Shown piece after piece: positions 1 through 12,913 of a DNA stretch of 64,000 bases. Each line of letters starts with the position of its first letter. The stretch's first letter is position 1. Where the stretch lies: assembly GCA_029204225.1 (NCBI GenBank), contig CM055097.1, forward strand, positions 36,129,446 through 36,193,445, read 5' to 3'. Below the pieces are notes generated by a model. It was not told where the DNA came from and did not search any database. It saw only the letters and a program-made list of their open reading frames with translations. Position numbers and translations under genes: made by a program. The stretch is from Diphasiastrum complanatum (taxonomy: Eukaryota > Streptophyta > Lycopodiopsida > Lycopodiales > Lycopodiaceae).

Positions 1-1314
1 TAATATAGCCAATAAATCTGCAAAATAATGTTTTCTTGCCAAAACAACTCTGTTTTTTATTGAAATCTTCACCAAAATACGTGATTTTTTTGTTCAAAAA
101 AATGGGGGAGCTGTGCTCGATTGGTTTGGCTTGGCTCAGGTCGAAGTTTAGAAAGGAGGAGCATGAGCTTTTTACAAGTCCTAGAGGATCTTGACTGGAG
201 TATGATGACTGGCAATGCTAATTCGGCTTCATCCCCACAGATACTATTTTAAACTACATAGAAGGAGATAAATACTCTAAGCTTTTCAGACCTATTCTAT
301 TGTGATTTGCAGTTCTCCAAACAGTCACATGAGAGATTTCTTGGCAAAACTCTCTTACAAATGGCACTTTTGACACAAAACTTGAAAATATTGTAAACAT
401 CTCTTCACTCAACAGATTTTGAACATGTTTGATGCTACCCTGGCCTTTCTGATGCCCCCGGGACTGTATCTTCATTCTCCACTAATGATTATGTTGCTTT
501 AGTACCTGCAAAATAGAAAAAGTATATTTCTTCAAAATTTTGCCTCTCCAAGCTTTCACCTCCTATAAAGGACTTTCTCACTTCATTGCGGAGCCAATGA
601 CAAGCTGTATCCACTGATCAGACACGCATGATTATTGGGCTCTATACCATTTCAATATCTAGATCAGCAATAACATACATTCATCATAAGCAATCACCAG
701 AGGAGGAAGAGCAACACATATCATCATTATTGATAATTGAAATGTAATGTGTACAATAAAAATTGATAGATAGAGAAAAAAAACCTAGGAGTGGGTCCCA
801 CCACTTAAAATACTGTTGGCCAAGTCTTACCTAGTGGGCCTCGTCGCAGTACATTGTATAGTTAGAATAATAAGTGCAAGGTCACTGGCGTTTGGCGTGT
901 GTAAGCTCAACCCAATGAGCACGCAAATTGGCTAGGTAGAAGTTGAATAAAAGACTTGGGGCCTAAATAGAATAAAATAATAAAAAACTCTAAAGTCAAG
1001 TTACATGAATCTCACATGAATCATGTGAGTTTGGTCCTCTTCTTATTGAACCATTAGATTGCAATTAGTTTAGTTTGAATGGCTAAGATTAGGATTCTAG
1101 CCAATTAGAAAGGGCCAATGCGAGCCAAGATGGGCTCCACTCTCAACTATATAAGGAGGCCATTTTCCATTGTAAAACATCATCTCTATTCTTAATAAAG
1201 CTTTAACTCTTTCTATTTTTAACTCCATCTCTAGCTATCTCTCTCTCTCTTTCTTGGTTAGGACCAAATAGCTTTGGGTAGGTGCTCGAGCCCCCAAAGC
1301 CTTTCTCAACCTAG

Positions 1315-1318
<4 letters not shown>

Positions 1319-1384
<66 letters not shown>
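1319..1384. repeat. (TC)n microsatellite, ~66 bp
   Basis: Uninterrupted TC run inside the first unit of the duplicated LTR segment, starting directly after CCTAGGAAT. Confidence 0.97.
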
Positions 1385-1388
<4 letters not shown>

Positions 1389-1505
1389 TAAAGCTCTAGC
1401 TCTTTCTATTTTTAACTCCATCTCTAGCTATATCTCTCTCTTTCTTGGTTGGGACCGAATAGCTTTGGGTACGTGCTCGAGCCCCTAAAGCCTTTCTCAA
1501 CCTAG

Positions 1506-1610
<105 letters not shown>

Positions 1611-1769
1611 AAGTAGCGACCAAAGAGTTTGGGGAAGGTGCTCAGGCCTCTCAAACCTCTCGCTATTTGGGCTTTCTTTCTCTTTCTCCCTCCTCTTTGT
1701 GCTATTCAAGTTGAGGCGGGGTTAATGCTCCCAGCGTTCGGACCCTATGCTACATTGACAACACAACAT

Positions 1770-1787
1770 TGGCGCCGTTGTCGGGGA
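1770..1787 (+). promoter_or_regulatory. Retrotransposon primer-binding site
   Basis: TGGCGCCGTTGTCGGGGA starts one base after the LTR end CA. It resembles the TGGCGCCGTTGCCGGGGA site known from plant Athila/Tat-type Ty3 elements, with one visible difference. It would prime minus-strand DNA synthesis of a plus-oriented element. Confidence 0.65.
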
Positions 1788-4440
1788 GCACCACATACTC
1801 GCCTCGTCTCATAGTCATCTTTCTTCTCTTTCATCTCTTCTCTCTTTAATTCCAGTATTATTGTTATTTGCTTGGATTTGGCACATGAAATTCTTGGTAT
1901 TTTAGCTTAGGATCCATGATTCATCACGAATCTATGTAAATTTCATTAGTTTTGAAGAGTTTACTATTTTTGCAACATTCTTTTTGCTAGATTTTAGATT
2001 TTTTAAAATTTTAAAATCTTTGATTTAATTTTAGACCTACTAATTTTCAGTTTTGCGTTATCTCTTATTTTAGATTGGTAGGCCTTCCTGTTAGATTCTG
2101 GGAGGTACTAATTTTCCTTGATTTGGACCTATAATGATGAAGTTATGGCACTTTTAGTGAAATACCTCCAAATCTAGCTAGTTATAGTTTTGTTGTCTAT
2201 TTTTAATATAAAAGAATTGCTGTATTTTAGAAAAAAAATTCAGACTATAATCTTTCTATACCAATTTTGACAAGATTTGACAAAGATATGAGAATTTTAG
2301 TAAACTACGTAGATTCAAGAACATTGGAAAGATTTTTGGAAGACACTTTAGAGTACCATTCTTGAAGTTTTTTTCCTGTTTTACTTTGATCCATAACTGA
2401 AAAATGGGTCTTCAATTTTTGTTTTCATATTGATGAGGTCACTAAAATTATAGTTGTGAATGATATTGTTTTAATTGTATTGCATCGTAAATGATCTTAT
2501 GACCATCTATTTATGTTAAGACATTGATTCTATTACATATACCATGAGCATAAAGTTATATTTGAATATAGAAATATTCATAAGTGTGATATTTAACTAT
2601 ATGCAAAGCTTGGCATAAGTTTCTGATTGAAATTTATGAAATATTCTACATAGCTTAATGCATATCGTAGGAAAGAGCTTTTGCACATATTGAAGGAAAA
2701 AATGCATTTCATAATGATTTGATGTACATCATATATTTTCATACATTCTACGCTTATGGTTTGACATAATTCCATTCAAAGTTATATTTCTTTCTCTTTC
2801 ACACATCATTTTTTTTGGCTAGTTACTAGTATATGTTGTCTCTAACATTTAAATAGCTCTGATTTAAGACAATACATGCCATGCTACTAGAAATCATTGT
2901 TCTAGTCCATGAATAATAGCTATTATGATTGATTGATTGGATGATATGATTATTGTAGGACTATGACATTGGATTTGATGTTGGTGTCTATATGGTTTTT
3001 TTCATTTTGTGAATTTTAAATTTGACAATTTCTATTTGACATGTTTGTTTATGCTACAAGATTTGAGAGAATAAAAGATGTGTGCCAAATATATTTCGCA
3101 TTCCAAACATGGACTAGATTAAATCATGTAAAATTGTCATAAGAACAAGGAGCTTAAATGAAATGATGATAGTAGTATAGTGTTGTATGAAAGAAATCTA
3201 TCATAATCAATTCAGTAGAATTTGAAACTTATATTTGTTAGAAGATAGGCGTAAATGGAATGTTTTCAAGGTGACAATGACATTTGTGATATTTCATGTG
3301 AACTTTTATTGTAGATATGTGTCTATATTAGAAACAAATTCAATGTATAAATGCTCCAAGGCTTACAACAACAGAATTTCTTTGGAAACATTCCATTTAT
3401 TATGTGAATTCAAACATATAATCTAGCTTGTATGGTTTTTTCGTCTAGATAGATATAAAAAAACTAAGATGCCTTTTGCTTCAGTTGCTATATTAATGTA
3501 GTAGTTACAACATTTGAACATTAATATCAAATCATTGAGTAATCTAATTAAAAAAAACTCATTTATTATGTGAATTCAAACATATAATTTAGCTTGTATA
3601 GTTTTTTCGTCTAGATAGATAATAAAAAATAAGATCTCTTTTGTTTCACTTGTTATATTAATGTTTTAGTTACAAATTTGATTTTTTTAAATGATACATT
3701 AAAAACAAATTATTGAGTAATATGTATAAAAACAACATTTCATATTTGGTAAAGTGTATATGTTATCTAATGACGGATATTTTCTTTTAAGTAAAACTAT
3801 GAAAGAAAATAAAATGATAATGAACATAACAAGTTTCTAAAAGGTTTGAGTGTTCAAGGTTTTATTTGTGTAAATGTAGTTATGAATTATACATTGCACC
3901 ATATATCATTTGAAAGGCATGTTGTGATCCCTATGATACAAAGAAGTTTACATATAACTATTCTCTACATAGGTACAAATAAATGTATTTTCTTCACAAC
4001 CTTGATGATGTTATTTCATGACATACAAGAACTTGTATTGAAATGGCTTAATTTAAATTAGAAATTATATACATATGACACTAAGGACCACTTCAATCAT
4101 AGAGTCTTCTTTGATGCTAAAGTCCTACAAAATTCCATTGTTCATTGAAAAGAATCACTTCCATATATCTCAATTCCATTTTTAATAAACTAAACTGATC
4201 AATTTCAACAAATTTGATTGATAGAGAACTTAATCAAATTAAGAGCTTAGATTGATAAGTTGAAATTGATAAGTTTGAGATTACCAAGGAGAGAACTTCC
4301 AACATTGGAAACAGAACTTTTAAGGAAATTTCACTTTCGCTAGCCCTTCATAAAGTGCCTGCTTTGGGCCTGAGACATAGAAAGCTAGAAGATGTATTAA
4401 TAAAGAAAAAAAAATCACGAGAAATAATGACATGATAGTC
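1788..4440 (+). other. AT-rich, non-coding interior downstream of the Ty3-type LTR
   Basis: There is no frame longer than about 70 codons and no recognisable gag or pol motif. The stretch is strongly AT-rich, as expected for decayed element interior or old intergenic DNA. A tandem duplication of about 166 bp is present: both units begin ATTTATTATGTGAATTC, at 3395 and 3561. Nothing else is seen. Confidence 0.5.
3395..3722. repeat. Tandem duplication, two ~166-bp units
   Basis: Both units share the start ATTTATTATGTGAATTC, then a run containing TTTTTTCGTCTAGATAGATA and the end ATTGAGTAAT. Unit 1 starts at 3395 and unit 2 at 3561. They have diverged by scattered substitutions, with a small indel near the end. 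Confidence 0.8.
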
Positions 4441-4685
4441 CCATTTGACTAGCTCTCTTATCAGAGTCTTCTTATCGATACTCCAACAAATTCTGCTCAA
4501 TTATGGAGTCCTCCAACAACAATGGGGCACGATCAATGCAGTAAAGTCTCTACACACAGCTCTCTTAAAGCTTTGGCGCGAACCAAAACATGACTCCTCC
4601 ATAATGAGAAGATGTAGTTGGGAGCCAAAAAAAGTTCTTCTCTTTAGGTTACACTCCTCTCTAATGCTTAGGATTTCTTGCAGAC

Positions 4686-4945
4686 ATGCTTAATGTAATT
4701 TCTTGGAATGTTAGAGGACTCAACTCTCCTATCCATAGTACTCTTCTTTTAAATTACCTTTTATCTCTCAGTCACTTCAACCTAGTGGTTTGCCTCCAAG
4801 AAACTAAACCGAGTGGCTTTCTCCTTGATGTACTCACTAAATCTTTTGTTCAAAACTTTAACTACTCCTCCACTCCTGCCGATGGCACCCGTGGAAATTG
4901 AACTTCACTTTCCTTCACCCCTGAAGTTCCATGTGGCATAGTTTG
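4686..4945 (+). pseudogene. LINE (non-LTR retrotransposon) endonuclease fragment
   Basis: The frame opens MLNVISWNVRGLNSP and continues through VVCLQETK. These match the N-terminal motifs of the APE-type endonuclease of plant LINE ORF2: the Asn in WNVRGLN and the catalytic Glu in QETK. The frame stops at 4901, but recognisable sequence (TSLSFTPEVPCGI) continues past the stop to about 4945. The rest of the endonuclease and all of the reverse transcriptase are missing. The preceding 80-codon frame (4445-4693) may be the end of an ORF1, but I see no motif in it. The fragment abuts the copia LTR relic that begins near 5073. Confidence 0.75.
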
Positions 4946-5072
4946 ATCTCACATTAGTTTACAAGATTGAATTAGAAGAAAATGATATACAGAATATAAA
5001 TGTGCGTACGAAGTGCATAGAGAGTGAGGAAGAGTAAGTAAGAAAGAAAGAAAATAAAACTGAAGGACTTGA

Positions 5073-5675
<603 letters not shown>

Positions 5676-5680
<5 letters not shown>

Positions 5681-6660
5681 CTCCCTCTTGAACTTGTTTA
5701 AGCATAGACTTTGATAACACTCCAAGTAAAGTCCTATGCTTCATGAACAAGTCCTTTTCCAATGTTTTGGTGAAAATAAAAACTAGACATTCCCTTGAGG
5801 ACACATGTTGAAGCTCCACCTCCTTTGCTATGAGTTGCTCCCTCACAATGTTTTGACATATCACTTGAATATGACGTGAAGGATCACATAGAATGTAAAT
5901 GAGATGATTCCTCCATGCTATCAACTTTGAAATCTCTGGAAAATTACAGCAACCAAAAAATAAATGTGAGTGATCAACCAATGCTTGCTTGCCTCCTCCT
6001 CCTCCATCTTTATCCTTTGTTGCCATGTATCCACCATGAAACTACATGAATGAGCCTCCATCTCCATCTTGCCACAAGAAACCATCAACCCTTGGAAATC
6101 CATAAGTGAGTACATCAATGATGAAAATCCAGCACCACCTGACTCCATAAACCAAGCAAGTTTTACTAGTCCATTTTCAAGATCTACTTGACACAAGAAA
6201 ATGACCATGTATTCACCAAAAATTGACAATCTCCAAGTATTGGATCTAAGTAGCTCAACACTCGAGAACTTAGCCATAGATGAGTGATATAATGAGCCTC
6301 CAATAGCTTCATTTCCATCAACAAAACTAGCCAAGAATGCAAATACAATTCCAACATCAACATGATGCTCACCAATGTAGCTAGTTTTACCATATCTTGA
6401 TAATTTGCACACATTCACATGAAATTGCTCTACACAAGAAGACTCACCAAATCATGTGAGAAAAGAAAAATAAGTCACTTCCACTTGCTTACCCTTATCA
6501 TCATACGTGAGCCTTGAAGGCATTGTCTTTCCCTGGATGTTCTCCTTGGCTTTTGACTTGATGAAGGTCCATCATCATCACCATCTAAAGTAGGATCCTT
6601 TGCATCAACATCAAGAATGTTAGATCCATCCACATCACTCAATAGTTTCAAGTTCAACAA
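5676..6660 (-). pseudogene. Copia pol relic (IN-RT linker and RNase H C-terminus), element-B family
   Basis: Several overlapping frames on the minus strand. The last (6026 to 5676) contains VREQLIAKEVELQHVSSREC and FTKTLEKDL, which match the RNase H C-terminus of element A (VELQHVSSKEC, FTKPLGKDL) and end QEGV with the same LTR-encoded stop. The middle frame (6418 to 5921) shares CKLSRYG and FVDGNEAIGG with element B's ORF near 56.65-56.75 kb. Near 6500-6660 the linker between integrase and RT is recognisable (DDDGPSSSQKPRRTSRER). The RT palm (YVDD) is absent and the frames are shifted, so this copy is dead. Homology ends at about 6660. Confidence 0.75.
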
Positions 6661-8200
6661 GTATGTAATGCAAATTGCTAGTGGTAAGCAATTGTGGACT
6701 AGTAAATTTGGTATAAATAATCTTGGTGATTGTTTTGTTGACTTGAAAGATCATGTTGAGAAGGAGAACATTCAGGTTTGGAGACTTGAAAATAAAGTCC
6801 GTGAGAGTCTTGAAGAAGGTCATGGTTTGGATCCATGTTTTTGTCATCAACACGAAGAGGGAGTGAGCATGAAAAAGGCATCAAGAAGGAACCCGAGAAG
6901 GAGCACTTGTATCAAGGAAAAGGAGACCTGAATCTACATCAATACGAAGGCAGCGCTGTATCACACTGTAAATTTCTCTATACTTGAGTGAATAATCCTT
7001 ATTTAATAGTTCTTTCATCTGAAATCTATGCAAGTTATTTGTGATGCACAATGTATAAGATCTTTTTTTTTTTAAATTTTGAAATCTGTTTATAGTCATC
7101 TTCTTCAACAATATAAAAACATGGCTGATCATTAATTTTTTTAGAAATTTGTCTCTATTTGGTATTCTTCAGGAACAGTCTCATCCCATGTTAATTTGTC
7201 TATATCCATTTTCTTAGCCTTCGTCTTTAAGATATTTTTTGTTAATTATTCAAATAACTATTTTTTTTTTAATCTTTAGTAGTCTAAAACCCAAAAGAGT
7301 TATGCTTAGCATGGAAAAGAGAAATAAAAGCGTTAAATCTAATATACCAAGTATATATATTCTATGCTGGACATAGTTGAAAAGTACATCATATCTCTAA
7401 ACAATATGAAAAATGAAATTAAGGTCTCACTTTTACTGCTCAAAGGATAGAACCTCCAACACTTTTCAAAATCCTAATAATTCAAGCTTGTAACAAGAGC
7501 CTCTTGAACTTTCATAAACTATTAAAGCTCTTCATCTATTTATGCAAGGGAGAGCTAACCAGTGTTATTATTAACATTGTCGAGTTAATCCCTTGCATAT
7601 TCTTCCACTCAGAAATGCCCATGTCAATAGGAATTGATTTCAATGTATGAGAGGAGGTAGTAGTCTTTTTTATAAAAAAAATTTGTGGCACTTTGAACAA
7701 GCTAATCTTTAATTTGATTTTTTTTGTCTTTTGTCAAAAATATTATATACAGGGGTCCAAACCTACAAAAGATAAACGTATTAAAATAAAAAGATAATAA
7801 TAACTAGAAGAGAAATTTTATTCAAAGTTGCGTTTTTTTTTATAGAGTACATATGACAATTATTACAAAAAAATTGATTTAATTACCATGGAATACAAGC
7901 TAAAAGAAATTGTCATATTTTGTTGGACTCTACGTTGGATTTTTTACATTGAATGGTAGTCATGTCTTTGAGCTCCAATTGATTGATGTGCCCAGCTTTA
8001 GAAACTTTAACATAGTTATCTATTGAATAACTACCATTTTCATTCTGTAATTTTGGTCAATATTGTGATTCCAAGAAAGTAGCTTGGCTTACTCCATAGT
8101 TAATCCAACAAATGCTATGGCATTAATAGTATGGAAAGAAGTAACATGGAAATACTCTTGTTAAAATAAAGTACAATTAGGACCATAAATGGATTCATTC
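6661..8200. other. Intergenic, nothing recognised
   Basis: A 104-codon plus-strand frame (6617-6931) straddles the end of the copia relic. It has no recognisable motif and I do not call it a gene. The remainder is AT-rich with homopolymer runs. Confidence 0.5.
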
Positions 8201-8204
8201 AGTG

Positions 8205-8375
8205 ATTGGTTGTATTACTATCTTCATCTCCACCAAAACTAGCACCTTGAATTGATACAATGTAGATCTATAAGAAAGATCAATCCAAACAAAGTGTTTA
8301 AAGGTCAAATAAGTCTCACACGTGTGAACTAGAGCCTTATGTATGGACATAGACCCTAGAGAAAAGTACTAACTC
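8205..8375. repeat. Direct repeat, copy 1 (~170 bp, LTR-derived)
   Basis: It shares ATTACTATCTTCATCTCCA, AATGTAGATCTATAAGAAAG and CCTTATGTATGGACA with the copy at 8615-8785. Both contain a TCACACGTGTGAA or TCACACATGTGAA palindrome of the type found in the copia LTRs of this window. Confidence 0.85.
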
Positions 8376-8614
8376 TAATTGATGCAAAATCCTCAAGCTC
8401 TATGAATCATTGTTACCATATGAGCTCCAAATTGGAGTATATACAAAAAGCTTGAGGCTTGGACTAATCTGACCTATTTCAAACGTGTGTGATAGTATAT
8501 CCACTTGTCCTTTGGCTCCTCCTAAGGTTTGATACAAATCTATGACCATCCAATTAAATTGCTCCTATTGAAAAAAACTAAGATCTAAGAAAAATGCATT
8601 TTCACTTGGAAATC

Positions 8615-8785
8615 TTTTGGTTGCATTACTATCTTCATCTCCATCAAAACTGGCACCTAGAATTGACACAATGTAGATCTATAAGAAAGAGCTATCTAAA
8701 CAAACTGTTTAAAGATCAAATAGGCCTCACACATGTGAACCAAAACCTTATGTATGGACACAGACTTCAAAGAAAAGTACTAATG
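8615..8785. repeat. Direct repeat, copy 2 (~170 bp, LTR-derived)
   Basis: Partner of the 8205-8375 copy, 410 bp downstream in the same orientation and ending in AAGAAAAGTACTAA. It directly precedes the 3' LTR of element A, which suggests that A sits next to or inside older LTR debris. Confidence 0.85.
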
Positions 8786-8795
8786 CTATTTGTAG

Positions 8796-9450
8796 TGTGA
8801 AAAATACAGATCCTAAGTGGATCTAAACTCCAAGATCATTGGCTTGAATGCTTGCACTCCAAACTACATAAGCTAGGAATTGGCAACACATTCTATGCTA
8901 CCTAGAATGCAAAGAACTTGATCAAAAAGCATTTATCACAAATGGAAACTTCCATAAACATCAAGTGCGGCCCAAAATAGCATTATACAGTCCATAATAC
9001 ATCAGCCTATCACTTTTGGAAAGCACCTAAGATCATACACAATAGCTTGAAGACAATACACACAACAATGCTCTCAATGGAGGAAGAAACAATGACAATG
9101 ATCTATTGATCTCAATGAAGCATACAAAAGGTTTCTCCAACCTGTTCTCCACGACTTCCCTACTATTTATGGATGAGGAAGATGACTCTCTCTCCTCTCT
9201 CTAGAAGGTACTTGACCCTAGATATTCCCTATATAGGAAAAATAGCTAAAAATGGCTTATATGACCAAAATACATCAAAATGGTCTCATTTTGAAGGGTA
9301 TGAAGTTTGACACTTCATCATACTGAAAAAATACAGTAAATAAAAACATTGTGGCCTGGTTCACACGTGTGAAACTCCAGAACCAAAACTATTTACAATT
9401 TTAGCCAATTTAGGCCTCAAACTAGCTAGGAAATGTTGACAATTTTCACA
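8796..9450 (-). mobile_element. 3' LTR of copia element A (inferred boundaries)
   Basis: The inner edge is firm: ...AATTTTCACA ends at 9450, directly against the polypurine tract complement CTCCCTCTTCAAC (9451-9463). On the minus strand the LTR would begin TGTGAAAATT. The outer edge is inferred at TGTGAAAAATACAG (8796), giving about 655 bp, close to the 654-bp LTRs of element B. It contains a TTCACACGTGTGAAAC palindrome near 9360. The 5' partner LTR is not seen. Confidence 0.6.
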
Positions 9451-12400
9451 CTCCCTCTTCAACATTGGATGCTAGTTTCAACATAGTCTTTGAGCACATT
9501 CCAAGATTAGATCTATGCATTAAATATAGGTCCTTTCCCAATGGTTTGGTGAAGATATCAGCCACACACTCCTTTGAAGAGACATGTTGAAGCTCCACCT
9601 CTTTGGCAATGACTTGATCTCTCACAAAATGGTGAGCAATCTCAATGTGCTTGCTCCTTGCATGAAAAACAGGATTGCTTGCCAAGCTTTGGGCTGAAAG
9701 GTTATCACAAAGTATGATTGGAGTCTTCTCTGGTTCCAGCAAGTGAAGATCCAATAACATCCTCTTGATCCAAAGAATCTCCTTGGTGCATGTTGTTAAT
9801 GCCTTGTACTCGGCTTCGGTGGAAGATAGAGAGATAGTTGGTTGCTTCTTTGATAGCCATGAGACCACTCCATCTCCAAGATAGATTGCAAAGGCACTTG
9901 TTGACTTCCTATCCATTTGATCACCTGCAAAATCTGAATCTGAAAATCCACAAAGGTTAGGTGTAGTACCTCCATACAAGATGCCAAAATCTCTAGATCC
10001 CGAGATGTATCTAAGTACTCTCTTTCCTAGCTTCCAATGAGCCTCACTAGGATCTTGCATAAATTGACTTAGTTTACCAACCACAAAGCTTAGATCAGGT
10101 CTTGTGATGGTTAACCATATAAGAGATCCTATTAGCTTTCTATAGAGAGTAATGTCCTTGAAGGATCTTTCATTACTTCTTGTAGTTAGCTTTACATTTG
10201 ATTCCATAGGAGTAGAAACAACTTTACAATCTTCCATATGAAACCTTTTTAGAATAGAGTTAACATACTTTTCTTGACATATGAATGTAGATTTAGAAGT
10301 TCTAATAATCTCTATTCCTAAGATATAATGAAGTTTACCAAGATCTTGAATTTCAAACTCTCTTTTGAGTGCCATCTTGATTTCATCTATATCTAGATTG
10401 TTACCACCACTTAAGATAATGTCATCAACATAGATCAAAAGTAAAGTGATATCATTTTCATTCAATCTAAAGTAGAGAGAATGATCATACTCACTCATAA
10501 CAAAGTTTTGAGAAAGTAAGAAGGAATTGAGCTTAGCATACCAACTCCTTGGTGCTTGCTTTAGCCCATACAAACTCTTTTGGAGATAGCACACATGATT
10601 AGGCTCATCATGTGAAACATAGCCCTCGGGTTGCTCCATGTAAATATCTTCTTCAAGATCACCATTCAAGAAGGCATTAGTAACATCCATTTGCCACATA
10701 TCCCAATCATAAAGAGTTGCAAGAGAGATTAGGATTCGAATAGTTACCATCTTTGCCACGGGTGCAAAGGTCTCATCATAGTCAATACCATATTCTTGAG
10801 CATACCCCTTTGCCACCAACCTTGCCTTGTACTTGTTGATTGATCCATCTTGATTTGTCTTGATCTTGAAGATCCACTTACAACCAATTGCCTTCTTGTC
10901 CTTTGGAAGCTTTACCAACCTCCATGTGTTGCTTTTGATGAGTGCTTGATGCTCATGATCCATGGCTTGGATCCATTCCTTCTTTTGAATTGCTTCACCT
11001 ACACAAGTTGGTTCATCAAAAGAGGTAAGAAAAGCAAAGTTAGAGTTGTCCACCACTTGCTTTCCTTTTTCATCATAGGTTAGCCTTGATGGCTTAGCCC
11101 TTTGCCTTTGAGTCTTCCTTGAAGTTTGCTTTGGAGTGGCATCTCCATCTTCATCCAAGACATCTTGCACATCATGATGATTAGTAGGCACATCAACATC
11201 AACATCAACAACATTGGAAACATTCTCTTCATGAAAGATGACATCCCTACTTATGACAACTTTCTTTGTAGAAGGAATGTACACTTTGTAAGCCTTGCTT
11301 ACTTCACTATAGCCAACAAACACACCCTTCTTTGATGAAGGATCTTCTTTAGTTCTATCATCAAGTGTGATATTGACAAAACATGTACATCCAAAGATCC
11401 TACAATGCTTGACACTCGGCCTTCTACCATAAAGAACCTCATGAGGAGTTTTACCATCCAAGGAAGCACTTGTCCATCTATTACATAGATAGTTAGCACA
11501 TGCTAAAGCTTCCCCCCAAAAAGACTTAGCAAGATTAGCATGTAGTCTCATTGCCTTGGCACATTCACAAAGGGTTCTATTCTTCCTCTCGGCCACTCCA
11601 TTCTGTTGTGGAGTCCTAGGACTAGACATCTCCCTCTTAATCTCATGTGCTATACAAAAGTCTTTGAACCTATTTGAGGTGTATTCCCCTCCATTATCAG
11701 ATCTTAAGCATTTGATCTTTGTATTGAATTGGTTTTCCATTTCATTCTTGAACTTGACAAATGCAGCAAACACTTCATCCTTACTTTTAAGAAGATAGAT
11801 CCAAGTATACCTACTAAAGTCATCAATGAAAGTTGCATACATCTTTGCCCCACCATTGCTAGTTGTACTAGAAGAATGAATATCAGAATGCACAAGTTGA
11901 AAAGCTTCTTTAGATCTAGAAGTAGATCTAGAATAAGCAAGTCTATGAGATTTGGACAAGGCACAATGTTCACAAACACTATTGTTTGCAACAAGACTTT
12001 TAGGGAGACCAAGAACAAGCTCTTTCTTTGCCATTACCTCCAAAGATTTGAAGTTGGGATGGCCCAACCTCTTGTGCCAAACTTCTTGGTTTGTCAATTG
12101 CTCCCTAGCCATACATCCTTCATGATTAGAGATCACACATGCATCAAGCTTGAAAAGTTTACCATGCCTCCTACCTTGAGCAATCAAGGATCCACATTTA
12201 CTTATCAAACATGCATCTCCAATGAACTCCACATCAAGTCCTTTGTCAATCATTTGACTTACACTAAGCAAATTCTTAGTGATTGAAGGAATGTACAAAA
12301 CATTTTCAAGATTTGCTTTCCTATTTGTTGAAAGGGAAATAGGAATAGTGCCTATGCCTTTGATGTCACATTGACCATCATTTGCAGTGTAGATGATGTT

Positions 12401-12913
12401 ACCTTCTCCCTCATAAGACAATAAGGATGTAAAGTATTCCTTATGTCTTGTCATGTGAGATGAGGCTCCACTATCAATCCACCAAGGATCATTATCATCT
12501 ATGTTGGCTAACAAACTTGAAGTCATAACAAGTGATTCACATGTGTTATGTTCTTTCTCATCTATTGTAAGATTTCCTTGCCTCTCTCCTTGCTCTCTTT
12601 TCTTCTTATAACATTCATTTGCAAAATGACCTTTTATCCCACAATAAAAGCACTTGAACTTTGACTTATTGTTCTTAGTAGAAGAGGAAGAGGAAGAGTG
12701 ATCATCAGGATCAAAGTTACCACCTTTGGACCATTTCCCTTTGCCTTTACCTTTGCCCTTGAATTTGCCTTTTGTGAAGAAAGCCTCTTCACCTCCACCT
12801 TGCAAGGATGCACCATCAAGCTTTGATTGCAACCTATGTTCTTCAGCCAATAAGATTTCTTGCAAGTCAACCACACTTGGCAAGAATCTTTTCATATCCA
12901 TTTCAACTTTCAA
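9446..12913 (-). CDS. Copia polyprotein (partial Gag-PR-IN-RT-RNaseH), element A
   Basis: An uninterrupted 1155-codon frame. By residue: zinc knuckle CFYCGIKGHFANEC (88-101); aspartic protease DSG (147-149, in WWIDSGASSHMT); integrase zinc finger H280/H285/C314/C317; integrase core D344, D406 (RSDNGGEY) and E442 (NGVAERKN); RT palm YVDD (828-831); RNase H region with SDSDFAGD (991-998), E1033 and D1070; C-terminal FTKPLGKDL. This is the standard Ty1/copia order, integrase before RT. The first codon is TTG; the first ATG is at residue 5 (12901). The N-terminal capsid part of Gag (about 200 residues, judged from element C) is missing, so the element is 5'-truncated. The TGA stop lies inside the LTR (bases 3-5, TGTGA). 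All visible catalytic residues are present, so enzyme function is plausible, but Gag and the 5' LTR are absent. Confidence 0.93.
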   Translation of the reverse strand: MKVEMDMKRFLPSVVDLQEILLAEEHRLQSKLDGASLQGGGEEAFFTKGKFKGKGKGKGKWSKGGNFDPDDHSSSSSSTKNNKSKFKCFYCGIKGHFANECYKKKREQGERQGNLTIDEKEHNTCESLVMTSSLLANIDDNDPWWIDSGASSHMTRHKEYFTSLLSYEGEGNIIYTANDGQCDIKGIGTIPISLSTNRKANLENVLYIPSITKNLLSVSQMIDKGLDVEFIGDACLISKCGSLIAQGRRHGKLFKLDACVISNHEGCMAREQLTNQEVWHKRLGHPNFKSLEVMAKKELVLGLPKSLVANNSVCEHCALSKSHRLAYSRSTSRSKEAFQLVHSDIHSSSTTSNGGAKMYATFIDDFSRYTWIYLLKSKDEVFAAFVKFKNEMENQFNTKIKCLRSDNGGEYTSNRFKDFCIAHEIKREMSSPRTPQQNGVAERKNRTLCECAKAMRLHANLAKSFWGEALACANYLCNRWTSASLDGKTPHEVLYGRRPSVKHCRIFGCTCFVNITLDDRTKEDPSSKKGVFVGYSEVSKAYKVYIPSTKKVVISRDVIFHEENVSNVVDVDVDVPTNHHDVQDVLDEDGDATPKQTSRKTQRQRAKPSRLTYDEKGKQVVDNSNFAFLTSFDEPTCVGEAIQKKEWIQAMDHEHQALIKSNTWRLVKLPKDKKAIGCKWIFKIKTNQDGSINKYKARLVAKGYAQEYGIDYDETFAPVAKMVTIRILISLATLYDWDMWQMDVTNAFLNGDLEEDIYMEQPEGYVSHDEPNHVCYLQKSLYGLKQAPRSWYAKLNSFLLSQNFVMSEYDHSLYFRLNENDITLLLIYVDDIILSGGNNLDIDEIKMALKREFEIQDLGKLHYILGIEIIRTSKSTFICQEKYVNSILKRFHMEDCKVVSTPMESNVKLTTRSNERSFKDITLYRKLIGSLIWLTITRPDLSFVVGKLSQFMQDPSEAHWKLGKRVLRYISGSRDFGILYGGTTPNLCGFSDSDFAGDQMDRKSTSAFAIYLGDGVVSWLSKKQPTISLSSTEAEYKALTTCTKEILWIKRMLLDLHLLEPEKTPIILCDNLSAQSLASNPVFHARSKHIEIAHHFVRDQVIAKEVELQHVSSKECVADIFTKPLGKDLYLMHRSNLGMCSKTMLKLASNVEEGV
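9451..9463 (-). promoter_or_regulatory. Polypurine tract of element A
   Basis: Minus strand GTTGAAGAGGGAG directly before the LTR start TGTGAAAA; this would prime plus-strand DNA synthesis. It is identical over 13 bp to the tract of element B (56181-56193). Confidence 0.7.

Noticed and set aside
11729-12286. 185-codon plus-strand frame
   Set aside because: Antisense shadow of the element A integrase region.
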